A stretch of 64,000 bases of DNA from Mesorhizobium loti R88b (lineage in GTDB: Bacteria > Pseudomonadota > Alphaproteobacteria > Rhizobiales > Rhizobiaceae): the NCBI RefSeq assembly GCF_013170845.1, contig NZ_CP033367.1, positions 3,783,001 through 3,847,000 of the forward strand. The letters are read 5' to 3'. The notes beneath the pieces are model-generated. The model was given only the letters and a program-made list of their open reading frames with translations. It searched no databases and was not told where the DNA came from. How positions within the stretch are numbered: the first letter of the stretch is position 1; each line of letters begins with the position of its first letter. Position numbers and translations under genes: made by a program. Below, piece after piece: positions 8,274-15,875 of this stretch.

Positions 8274-9766
8274 TTCCGTTTTTCAGTTTGGGCCTGTCGG
8301 TAAGCCTCGGCGATTGCCGCCGGCCCGAGCCTTGTCAGGCAGTGGGCTGCGGTCTCGCCTTGATATCGTGCGCTGCGGATCACTGCCGCGACGCGACTGA
8401 CACCGCGCGCGGCGTCATAGCCCGGCCTGTAGCCGGCAGGAAGGGCCTTTGCCGTCGCGTTCACGACAAGTCCGGCCCCATTTTCGCCGCCGACGATTGT
8501 CAGCGCCGCTGGGCCTGGATGCGCGCAGCCCTTGGCGCAGCCGGAAATGTGCAGGGTGAAGTCGAGAATGTCAGCGTTTTCGGCGGCGATGGTTTCGGCG
8601 ATGTCGCGCGTGGCAATGTGGCCGGAGGCGCAGGCCGGTGTTCCGGGGCAGGCGGCGATGCGGGTGCGCGGGTCGGTGGGGGAGGTTACGAAGCCGAGGG
8701 TGGCGGCTGTGGTTTGGAGGGGGTGGTTGGCGGCTGATGGTTGGCCGAGGAAGAGGAGGGCACGGCCTGGGGCGAGGCGGATTTCTGAGGTGCCAAGTTC
8801 GGAGGCTTGGCTGGCAAGGTCTATGAGGTTTTGCGCTGGCATACTGCCGAAGGGTAGGCCGATGCCGAGGGCGTGGCCGGTGTTCAAGTCGAAGAGGCCA
8901 ATCGGCGGGCGGGAGCGCTCTACGGCGCCCCCCTCTGTCCTGCCGGACATCTCCCCCACGGGTGGGGAGATTGGCAGCTTCGGCGCCGGCGCTCCTTCTG
9001 CAACGTTGGTGATTGGCGAAGCCGGCGATGACAGCCCAATCTCCCCCCTCGTGGGGGAGATGTCCGGCAGGACAGAGGGCGGCGCCTCGCGCAAACCTGT
9101 CAAAAGCCAACCTGCGAGAGACGCCAGTTGCCTCTCGGACAAATCCCTCCCATGGGCGTCACGGCCCTTCTCGGCAACCATTCGGAGGGCCGCGACAGTA
9201 ATATCGCGTGCTGCATCGTCCTCAACCGTCGCAAGCCGTTTCGCCCTTTGGCCATCAACAGCGACAGATACAGTCCACAGGACGCCAGCGTCGGCTCGCA
9301 TCGCCTTCAGCCTGATGTCGGCCGTCACAGCATCCATCGTCAGTTGCCCACCGCCGTCGACAATCACCGAGACCTTCGGCCCCAGCCTCGTCGTCAGCCC
9401 TGCCTCTTCAATCGCCACCCTGATCCGCTCAGCCAGCGGCCACGGATCGGCAATCTCCTGCGGGTCGATTCCGGCCAGCGGCCCGGTCTCGACCGGCACC
9501 CCGATACGCACGGCAATGCCCAGCGCATCGACCTCCGCCGCCAGCAGTGCAGTTCTTTCCGCCGTTAGTCCACGTATCTGCAGGCTGCCGCGAGCGGTGA
9601 CTTCCATGATGCCGTTGCCATGCCGCAAGGCGGATTCGGCCAGTCCGATCAAAAGTTTGGGCGATAAGCCTCCAGCGACCGGGTTCAGCCGCACCAGCAG
9701 GCCATCGCCCGTCTGCATCGGCGCCGACAAAGCCGGGCAGGCGCCGCGCCTTGAAAAGGCGTTCAT
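8270..9766 (-). CDS. cobG: Precorrin-3B synthase, with a repeat-derived insertion
   Basis: Oxygen-dependent conversion of precorrin-3A to precorrin-3B; its presence marks the aerobic B12 route. It is a nitrite/sulfite-reductase-like protein: N-terminal ferredoxin-like half, then the cluster-ligating cysteines in CPGTPACASG and CAKGCAHPG near residues 370-425. Residues about 227-281 are encoded by an inverted-repeat element that keeps the frame open and inserts a Pro/Gly-rich stretch (APPSVLPDISPTRGEIG and its counterpart) at the junction between the two halves. The total of 498 aa is therefore longer than needed for the core. It overlaps cobN upstream by ATGA. Confidence 0.94.
   Translation of the reverse strand: MNAFSRRGACPALSAPMQTGDGLLVRLNPVAGGLSPKLLIGLAESALRHGNGIMEVTARGSLQIRGLTAERTALLAAEVDALGIAVRIGVPVETGPLAGIDPQEIADPWPLAERIRVAIEEAGLTTRLGPKVSVIVDGGGQLTMDAVTADIRLKAMRADAGVLWTVSVAVDGQRAKRLATVEDDAARDITVAALRMVAEKGRDAHGRDLSERQLASLAGWLLTGLREAPPSVLPDISPTRGEIGLSSPASPITNVAEGAPAPKLPISPPVGEMSGRTEGGAVERSRPPIGLFDLNTGHALGIGLPFGSMPAQNLIDLASQASELGTSEIRLAPGRALLFLGQPSAANHPLQTTAATLGFVTSPTDPRTRIAACPGTPACASGHIATRDIAETIAAENADILDFTLHISGCAKGCAHPGPAALTIVGGENGAGLVVNATAKALPAGYRPGYDAARGVSRVAAVIRSARYQGETAAHCLTRLGPAAIAEAYRQAQTEKRK
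8924..9086. repeat. Long inverted repeat inserted in frame inside cobG
   Basis: Two 51-nt arms, 8924-8974 and 9036-9086, are reverse complements with 48 of 51 positions matching by hand alignment, separated by 61 bp. Each arm has an inner palindrome of the form ATCTCCCC...GGGGAGAT next to TGTCCtgccGGACA, and the outer ends are GGCGCC. The insertion keeps the cobG frame open on the minus strand. The 21-nt outer part of the arm recurs inside cobN. Confidence 0.9.
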
Positions 9767-12700
9767 GCCGCCACCCCGAGCGCCTCGGCCTCGGCAATCA
9801 GCGCTGCAAGATCGTCGTCGATGGAATTGCGCAGGGGATGCCAGAGGCCGCGCCGACGCGCCGACAGGAAACGCTCGGCAATGACTTTCGCGGCCGCCGG
9901 GTTCTCGCGCAGGATGAAGGCGCGGACCAGGGGATCGCCGACATAGGCGTCGTGCACGGCCTCGATCAGCGAACCCGATATGGCATGGGTGGTTTCGGCG
10001 AAGCCGACCAGCCGGTCGACCGTCTCGGCGAATTCGGAGGCGCCGCGCGGGCCGTGGCGCATCTGGCCAGCGATGAAGCGAGCATTGACCGCGCGCGCCC
10101 GCACCACCCGCGATACGGCTTCGCTGACCGAGCGTGGCTTGGGCTTTTGCGGATCCGTGGTGTCGAGCACGATGACGTCGGCATTCCGGCCCAGCGCCGC
10201 AAGAGCGGCCGAAAAGCCGCCGATGAAAGCGACGTCGGCAGAGCCTTCCAGGATATCGCGGCCAGGATCGTCGCCGGTGTGGACGAGAAGGTCGGCCTCG
10301 GCGATGCGGGTTTCAAAGGCGCCGGGGGAGGCGATGCCTTCGCCCTCGGCGCCGCCATAGGCATGCGAGGTGGCGTCGAGATAGGCGCGGCCGATCTCTT
10401 CGCGCGCGCGCCAGTCGCCACGGGACAGGAGATCCTCGACGCCGGCACCGTAAGTGCCGGGCGAGGTGCCGAAGATGCGCGGGCTGATCTTGCCGTCGGC
10501 GCGGGTTTTGGCCGCGAGCGGGTTTTCCGAATCGTCCTCGTCGCGGGCGGCAACGGCATTGGCAGCGGCATCGATCAGCGCGATCTGGGTCGGGAACATG
10601 TCGCGGAACAGGCCCGAAATGCGCCAGGTGACATCGACGCGCGGGCGGCCAAGCGTGGCCGGCGGCAGTACTTCGATGCCGGTGATGCGGCCGGTGGCGG
10701 CGTCCCATTGCGGCCGGCAGCCCATCAGCGCCAGGCCTTGCGCGATCTCCTCGCCGCCGGTGCGCAGCGAGGCTGAGCCCCAGAGGTCGATGACCAGCGA
10801 GCGTGGCCAGTCGCCATGCGATTGCATATAGCCGCGCACGACCTCTTCCGCCGCGACCTTGCCCAGATCATAGGCGGTCGGCGTCGGCATGGTGCGCGGG
10901 TCCGAGGTGAACAAATTGCGGCCGGTGGGCAGCACATCGGAGCGGCCACGCGCGGGCGCGCCTGCCGGACCGGCCTTGACGTGACGTCCATCGAGCGCGG
11001 CCAGCAACGCCGTCTTTTCGGCCTCAGCGCTTTGGACGCGCATGGCATCGGGTTCGCTCTCGGCCGCACGGCCATAGATGTGCAGCCCGTCCTTGATGGC
11101 GAAATCCTTGAGGTCGCAGAGCCAGGCATCGATGCGGCGCAGCGCTTCGTCAGGCGCATCGGTCGTGGCGACGCCGGCTTCAGCAGCGAGGCCCGTCTTT
11201 TGCGCAGTCTCGACAATCAGTTTCGCCAGACGGTCGCGGCGACGGCGGTCGAGGCCGTCGGCCTGGGCGTATTCGTCGACCAGGCGTTCAAGTTTGTGCT
11301 GGTTTTCGTCCAGCCCAGCGCCGGCCAACGGTGGCGGCAGATGGCCAAGCGTGACGGCAGCGATGCGCCGCTTGGCCTGCGCGGCCTCGCCGGGATTGGA
11401 GACGATGAAGGGATAGATGACGGGCAGGGGACCCGTGACGATCTCGGGGAAGCAGTTTTGCGAGAGCGCGACCGTCTTGCCGGGCAGCCATTCCAGCGTG
11501 CCGTGGGCGCCGACATGGATCAGGGCGTGGACGCCGAGCGACTTGCGCAGCCACAGTCCGAAGGCGAGCAGGGCATGGCGCGGCGGGAGCGTCGGGTCGT
11601 GGTAGTCCGCGCGGCGGTCGGCGGAGCGGCCGCGGTCGGGGGGCAGGGCGACCGTGACGTTGCCGAAGGTAGCGGCGCGGAAGGGGAAGTGTCTTTCGCT
11701 TGTTGGCCGAGAAGGTCGGTGCGAGGCACCCCCCTCTGGCAGGACAGAGGGGGGCGCCTTGCGCAACCCTGTCTCGTCTTTTGCCTCGCCCCAAGCGCCT
11801 TCGACCGCAGTCATTGCCTCAATCGGCAATTCCTTCGAGAAGCGCAGATAGTCGTCCAGCCCCAGCCCACCATCGCCTCGCTCGAGCAAATCCAGCAGCG
11901 CGCGCGGCGATTGCGGAATCCCCTCAACGCCATAGCCCTGTTCGCTGAGGTCATGCAGCATGGCGAGCACGCTGGACGGCACGTCGAGACCGACGGCATA
12001 GCCGGTACGGCCAGGCGCGCTTGGGTAATCGGGGATCAGGATAGCCAGCTTTCGGTCGGCGCGGGGCGTCTCCTGCAGGCGAATGAACGCCGCGACGCGA
12101 TCAGCCACCTGCGCGATCCGGTCCGGCTCCGGCCGGTTGGCGAAAGCGCGGTGACCAAGCGCCGGATCAACTTCGCTCTCGCCCTTGAAGGAAATCGCTC
12201 CGGCGAGGATGCGGCCGTCGAGTTCGGGCAGTACGACATGCATGGCAAGGTCGGCAGGCGCCAGGCCGCGCTGGTTGTTTTCCCAGACATCGCGGCGGGT
12301 GGTGGCGACGATGACCTGGAAGACGGGCACGCCGGCGCGGTCGAACAGGGTTTCGACGCCGGGTTCAGCACCGGAGGCGAAAGCGGTCGCGGTGATGATG
12401 GCGGCGGGGTTTAGCGTGGCCAGCGCGGTTTCGACGAAGGCGAGGGAGGTCGGGTCTTTCAGGCTGGAGACGAAGATGGGGATCGGGGCGATGCCGCGCT
12501 GGCGGAGCGCTTCAAAAAGCGCGTCGATCGGCGCGACGTCGGCGGCGAGCAGCATCGAGCGATAGAACAGGATGGGGATGACACGAGCGTTGATGTTGTC
12601 AACGCCGGCGTTTGAAAGATCCAGTCGTTCCACAACTCCGCGCCCAGGCTCGTAAAATCCGGCCTTCGGCACTGCAACCGGCGCCGAAACCGTTGCTTCC

Positions 12701-13191
12701 CCTCCAGCCAAGCCTGCCAATCGCTGAACCAGCGCGCTCATATTGGCCGGGCCACCCTCGCGGAAATAGCCGAGCAGCGCGTCCAATTCCAGGCGCGGCA
12801 GCGTTGAGGCTTCGATCAGTCTGAGGTCCTCGTCATGGCTTTCACCCGGAAGCAAAGCCAGCTTGATGCCGCGTTCGCGGGCTGTCGAGGCAAGCTGGTC
12901 GCAGCCATAGCGCCACCAGTCGTAGCCGCCGAGGATGCGGACCAGGATGATTTTGGCGTGGCGCGCCACGCTGTCGACCCAGAGATCAACCGACATCGGG
13001 TGGCGCAGGTCGCGCAGAGCGGCCAGCCGCATCGAGGGCAGGCTGCCGGCATCGACCTTCCACGCGGCCGCCAGTCCGGCGAGATCGCTGTCGGTGAAGG
13101 ACAGCGCCACGATATCCGCCGGCGTCTGCCGCAGATCGATCGGCTCGGCGAGATCGTCGAGCGAGGCGGACGTGGTGGCGAGTATGTGCAT
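9763..13191 (-). CDS. cobN: Cobaltochelatase, CobN subunit
   Basis: Large subunit of the ATP-dependent CobN-CobS-CobT chelatase that inserts cobalt into hydrogenobyrinic acid a,c-diamide. The 1142-aa protein shows family blocks GGYDWWRYGCDQL, HDPTLPPRHALLAFGLWL, HVGAHGTLEWLPGK and RIFGTSPGTYGAGVEDL. It is somewhat shorter than the roughly 1270-aa classical CobN but runs continuously from an expected N-terminus to an expected C-terminus. Residues near 478-489 come from a palindromic repeat. CobS and CobT are not in the window. The start is preceded by a 100-bp repeat and has no clear ribosome binding site. Confidence 0.95.
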   Translation of the reverse strand: MHILATTSASLDDLAEPIDLRQTPADIVALSFTDSDLAGLAAAWKVDAGSLPSMRLAALRDLRHPMSVDLWVDSVARHAKIILVRILGGYDWWRYGCDQLASTARERGIKLALLPGESHDEDLRLIEASTLPRLELDALLGYFREGGPANMSALVQRLAGLAGGEATVSAPVAVPKAGFYEPGRGVVERLDLSNAGVDNINARVIPILFYRSMLLAADVAPIDALFEALRQRGIAPIPIFVSSLKDPTSLAFVETALATLNPAAIITATAFASGAEPGVETLFDRAGVPVFQVIVATTRRDVWENNQRGLAPADLAMHVVLPELDGRILAGAISFKGESEVDPALGHRAFANRPEPDRIAQVADRVAAFIRLQETPRADRKLAILIPDYPSAPGRTGYAVGLDVPSSVLAMLHDLSEQGYGVEGIPQSPRALLDLLERGDGGLGLDDYLRFSKELPIEAMTAVEGAWGEAKDETGLRKAPPSVLPEGGASHRPSRPTSERHFPFRAATFGNVTVALPPDRGRSADRRADYHDPTLPPRHALLAFGLWLRKSLGVHALIHVGAHGTLEWLPGKTVALSQNCFPEIVTGPLPVIYPFIVSNPGEAAQAKRRIAAVTLGHLPPPLAGAGLDENQHKLERLVDEYAQADGLDRRRRDRLAKLIVETAQKTGLAAEAGVATTDAPDEALRRIDAWLCDLKDFAIKDGLHIYGRAAESEPDAMRVQSAEAEKTALLAALDGRHVKAGPAGAPARGRSDVLPTGRNLFTSDPRTMPTPTAYDLGKVAAEEVVRGYMQSHGDWPRSLVIDLWGSASLRTGGEEIAQGLALMGCRPQWDAATGRITGIEVLPPATLGRPRVDVTWRISGLFRDMFPTQIALIDAAANAVAARDEDDSENPLAAKTRADGKISPRIFGTSPGTYGAGVEDLLSRGDWRAREEIGRAYLDATSHAYGGAEGEGIASPGAFETRIAEADLLVHTGDDPGRDILEGSADVAFIGGFSAALAALGRNADVIVLDTTDPQKPKPRSVSEAVSRVVRARAVNARFIAGQMRHGPRGASEFAETVDRLVGFAETTHAISGSLIEAVHDAYVGDPLVRAFILRENPAAAKVIAERFLSARRRGLWHPLRNSIDDDLAALIAEAEALGVAA
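11725..11758. repeat. Short palindromic repeat inside cobN
   Basis: A hairpin of two 14-nt arms (11725-11738 and 11745-11758, 13 of 14 paired) around the loop GCAGGA. The 21 nt reading GGCAGGACAGAGG followed by GGGGCGCC are identical to one end of the cobG element. Read on the minus strand it encodes KAPPSVLPEGGAS, in frame with CobN, in a spacer segment between two conserved blocks. Confidence 0.8.
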
Positions 13192-13200
13192 TGCGGTCTA

Positions 13201-13300
13201 GCGCGGTTCACCGTTTCACGGAAACGGCGAACCGCTCTATCTCCTTGTTTTTTGCGCAATTCCTGTGGGAAAACCGCTTCACACTTTTCCTGGAATTGCT
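13201..13300. repeat. Two-module dispersed palindromic repeat, copy A
   Basis: Fills nearly the whole cobW-cobN gap. Module 1 (13203-13235) is a hairpin with outer arms GCGGTTC and GAACCGC and inner arms CCGTTTC/GAAACGG. Module 2 (13254-13300) begins GCGCAATTCCTGTGGGAAAA and ends TTTTCCTGGAATTGCT, itself an inverted repeat. A second copy lies at 34641-34737 with module 2 matching at 43 of 47 positions. Confidence 0.85.
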
Positions 13301-13314
13301 TTGGCTGCTTGGCG

Positions 13315-14367
13315 TCAGCCGGCGAGTATAGCTTCGATTGCCGGGCGGTTCAGCCCCTTCAGGCCGATGACGACGAGACGCGAGCGGCGATCGTCCTCGG
13401 CCGTCCAGGCGCGGTCATAGTAGTGATTGACGCGCGGGCCGACGGCCTGCAGCAAAAGCCGCATCGGCTTGCCGCCGACTTCGACGAAACCCTTCACGCG
13501 CAGCACGTTTTCCTGTTCGGCGGCGGTGGCGACGCGCTTTGCCAGTTCGTCGGGATTGGCGATCGAGGGAATGTCGACGATGAAGGTGTCGAAGTCGTCA
13601 TGCTCGTGGTCGAAGGCGCCGTCATGATGGGACTTGCGGTTCTCGATGTCGTCCTCGACGGCGAGCCCGAGGCCGAGCAGCACGGAGGGATCGACCTTGC
13701 CATGCGATGTCGGCACGATTTTTACCGCGCGGGCGGAATGTTCATTGATGATGGCATTGGCGCGGGCCGAACCGGCGGCGTCCATCAGGTCGCTCTTCGA
13801 CAGGATGATCAGGTCGGCGCAGGCGATCTGATCCTCGAACACTTCCTCGACCGGGTCGTCATGGTCGAGGCTGTCGTCCTGAGCACGCTGCGCCTGCAGG
13901 GCGTCCATGTCGTTGGCGACGCGGCCTTCGGCCAGCGCGGGGCCGTCGACCACGGCGATGACGCCGTCGACGGTTACGCGGCTCTTTACCGACGGCCACT
14001 GGAAGGCCTGGACAAGCGGCTTGGGCAGGGCCAGGCCGGACGTCTCGATCAGGATATGGTCGACTTTCGGCGTCAGCGACAGGATCTTGTCCAGCGCCGG
14101 CACGAAATCGTCGGCGACGGTGCAGCAGATGCAGCCATTGGCCAGTTCGACTATGTTTTCCTCCGGGCAGGTGTCGATGCCGCAGCCCTTCAGGATCTCG
14201 CCGTCGATGCCGATGTCGCCGAACTCGTTGACGATGATCGCGATACGCTTGCCGCCGGCGTTTTCCAGGAGATGGCGGACCAGCGTGGTCTTGCCGGCGC
14301 CGAGGAAGCCGGTGACAACGGTGCAGGGTACTCGGGAGAGATTGCCGGCCGGATTTGGAGCGCTCAT
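13315..14367 (-). CDS. cobW: CobW family GTPase, putative metallochaperone for cobalt
   Basis: G3E-family P-loop GTPase thought to deliver cobalt to the chelatase. The 350-aa protein has VVTGFLGAGKTTLVRHLL (Walker A), VNEFGDIGIDGE, the metal-binding NGCICC motif near residue 80, and SKSDLMD as the guanine-recognition motif. A His/Asp-rich loop (HHDGAFDHEHDD) around residue 245 could bind metal. It sits directly upstream of cobN and overlaps DUF1636 by ATGA, so the chaperone assignment fits its context; biochemical function here is inferred. Confidence 0.93.
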   Translation of the reverse strand: MSAPNPAGNLSRVPCTVVTGFLGAGKTTLVRHLLENAGGKRIAIIVNEFGDIGIDGEILKGCGIDTCPEENIVELANGCICCTVADDFVPALDKILSLTPKVDHILIETSGLALPKPLVQAFQWPSVKSRVTVDGVIAVVDGPALAEGRVANDMDALQAQRAQDDSLDHDDPVEEVFEDQIACADLIILSKSDLMDAAGSARANAIINEHSARAVKIVPTSHGKVDPSVLLGLGLAVEDDIENRKSHHDGAFDHEHDDFDTFIVDIPSIANPDELAKRVATAAEQENVLRVKGFVEVGGKPMRLLLQAVGPRVNHYYDRAWTAEDDRRSRLVVIGLKGLNRPAIEAILAG

Positions 14368-14798
14368 GGTTGGTCCTTCAGCATGTCGAGAGGTGGAATA
14401 CGCGCCACGAGGCCGCGCTTGAGGGAATCAGGCCGGCCGCGCCATGGGATGAGGCCGTCGGTCGAGGTGGCGAAGAGTTTTGCGCCGGTGATAAGGTCGG
14501 GGCCGCTGGTCAAGGTCAGGTCGCCGAAGACATAGCTCCAGCAGCCATCGCGCAGGATCGCGGCGCTGAGCCGGCGCTTGCAATTGCCGAGACATTCGAC
14601 CGTGCGGACGCGGATATTGTCGGCCGCTGCGGCGCGGCGCGTATCTTCGGCCAAAAGTTCGCCGGCGCGGGGATGCGCGTCGGAGCCGGCCTCATTGCGG
14701 CAGGAGGCGCAGACGATGACGGTGACGCCGGCCAAGGCTTCACTGTCGCCGGACGCATTGTCCGCTGTGCCAGCCGAAAAACTGCTGTTCTGGTCCAA
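14364..14798 (-). CDS. DUF1636 (thioredoxin-like fold) protein, first gene of the cob operon
   Basis: A 144-aa protein of the DUF1636 family, often found beside cobW/cobN. It carries a C-x2-C pair in VIVCASCRNEAG and two further Cys in VECLGNCKRR, the pattern of a small [2Fe-2S] ferredoxin-like or metal-binding domain; activity is unknown. The start is TTG at 14798, nine bases after AAGGAG on the minus strand; both lie inside the terminator hairpin/T-tract region following the riboswitch. No ATG is available, so the start is uncertain. Overlaps cobW by ATGA. Confidence 0.8.
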   Translation of the reverse strand: MDQNSSFSAGTADNASGDSEALAGVTVIVCASCRNEAGSDAHPRAGELLAEDTRRAAAADNIRVRTVECLGNCKRRLSAAILRDGCWSYVFGDLTLTSGPDLITGAKLFATSTDGLIPWRGRPDSLKRGLVARIPPLDMLKDQP

Positions 14799-14837
14799 AA
14801 AGCCGGGCTCCTTGCCCGGAAACCCGCCGGGCGATCG
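14797..14837 (-). terminator. Intrinsic terminator / expression platform of the cob riboswitch
   Basis: On the minus strand CCGGGC (14819-14814), loop AAGGA and GCCCGG (14808-14803) form a six-pair GC hairpin followed after one base by five T. Just upstream, GCCCGG at 14831-14826 could pair with CCGGGC instead and act as anti-terminator. The loop contains the Shine-Dalgarno sequence of the DUF1636 gene, so the same hairpin could also block translation. Confidence 0.65.
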
Positions 14838-14849
14838 GATTCTTCTGTC

Positions 14850-15046
14850 GCAGACGGCAGGTCTCCTGGCTCGCGGGTCATCGCCTTGGATAGCCGCCTT
14901 CCCGGGAACTCCCAGTGGCTTTCGGCCTTGGCTCTTCGCTTACAGTTGCGGGGACAGCCGCGGATTTGAGATCGAAATCCCGCACCGCATTCCCTCTTAG
15001 CCCTTGCCGTTGCGGGCAAGGGACCGTCTGGACCGGATTTAGGCTT
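14850..15046 (-). promoter_or_regulatory. Cobalamin (B12) riboswitch upstream of the cob operon
   Basis: Read on the minus strand it shows the aptamer landmarks in order: AGAGGGAATGCGGTGCGGG, GCTGTCCCCGCAACTGTAAGC, AAGCCACTGGG, and the B12 box GAGCCAGGAGACCTGCC at about 14873-14856. It ends about 50 bases before the first gene and precedes a compact terminator. Expected to shut off DUF1636-cobW-cobN and the following cob genes when adenosylcobalamin is plentiful. Confidence 0.95.
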
Positions 15047-15098
15047 TTGCAGGTGGCGGTGTCAACGCGCGGTAGGCGAGATCGCCAACCAGCTGTAT

Positions 15099-15824
15099 TC
15101 AGCGCCGCAGGATTTTCTTGCCCAGCTGCGCCCAACGGCTCAGCGCAACCGGTCTCTCTTCTGGTAACGCAAGAATGACTTGGCGCACTGCCTGGTAGCC
15201 ATCGCCGTGATGCCAATCCTGGCCAACGAGAAGCTCCTGGCCTTCCGGCCATGTTTCGTTGTCCAGGACAACTTCGTGACCGACCATTGCTCCGTCATGG
15301 CTCGCCAGGAATATCCGCACAAAATGACTGCCGGGGCGAACATTGGCCGCGAACAGTCTTTCCAAACGGGCATAGAACGCCGGATATGCTTGGTTGAGCG
15401 TGGATTCTGCCGCAGCCTGGGTGATCACAGGTCCGCCAAAGACCTTCCAACCGGCATCATTCCGACGCCAGAACTCGATTTCGGCTTGCATGTTCTCGCA
15501 GACATGATGCGCGAGGCCCTCGATCAGCACATGAAATACGCCGATCAGGAACTTTCCGAATGCCTGGAATGTCGCTTCTTCGCGCGTGCTGCCCATGCCG
15601 ACAAACGATTCGATGGCTGGCTGAGTCTCCAGCAGGGGCGAGAAGATGTAGATCTCGACGACCAATCTGTGGGTAGAGTCTTGTTGCCCCCTGTTGAAAA
15701 TCTCGGCTTCGAAGCGCAGGTCCTCCAGTTCAAGCCGGACGTCGTACTGTCCACGTACGGCTTTGATCCCATGCGCGATAAGCGCTTCGTGGATCAGGTC
15801 GAGAACTTGTTGCGATGCCATCAT
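15099..15824 (-). CDS. Conserved hypothetical protein, possibly DUF6348 family
   Basis: A 241-aa soluble protein with no signal peptide or membrane segment. The N-terminal part (LIHEALIAHGI, then VRLELEDLRFEAEIF) and a central aromatic stretch resemble what I recall of the DUF6348 family, but this is a weak recognition. The C-terminal half contains SHFVRIFLASHDGAMVGHEV and a WPEGQELLVGQDWHHG segment. It lies between the cob riboswitch and the YcaQ-like gene, on the same strand as both; no functional link is evident. Either of two adjacent ATG codons may be the start. Confidence 0.6.
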   Translation of the reverse strand: MMASQQVLDLIHEALIAHGIKAVRGQYDVRLELEDLRFEAEIFNRGQQDSTHRLVVEIYIFSPLLETQPAIESFVGMGSTREEATFQAFGKFLIGVFHVLIEGLAHHVCENMQAEIEFWRRNDAGWKVFGGPVITQAAAESTLNQAYPAFYARLERLFAANVRPGSHFVRIFLASHDGAMVGHEVVLDNETWPEGQELLVGQDWHHGDGYQAVRQVILALPEERPVALSRWAQLGKKILRR

Positions 15825-15875
15825 TGAACCTGGGCTGACAAAAACGCCTCAAACGTCTGCGGCCGGCGGCTGATG

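Noticed and set aside
8924..9086. CRISPR or insertion-sequence ends
   Set aside because: Only two inverted arms, no spacer array, no transposase and no target duplication visible.
8270..9766. CobG disrupted by a repeat
   Set aside because: The repeat keeps the frame open and both flanking halves, including cluster cysteines, are intact.
9763..13191. CobN as a truncated pseudogene because it is shorter than the classical protein
   Set aside because: All conserved blocks from N- to C-terminus are present in one frame; only spacer segments differ.
12835..14535. 566-codon plus-strand frame opposite cobN, cobW and DUF1636
   Set aside because: It crosses three genes and a repeat and lacks recognisable motifs.
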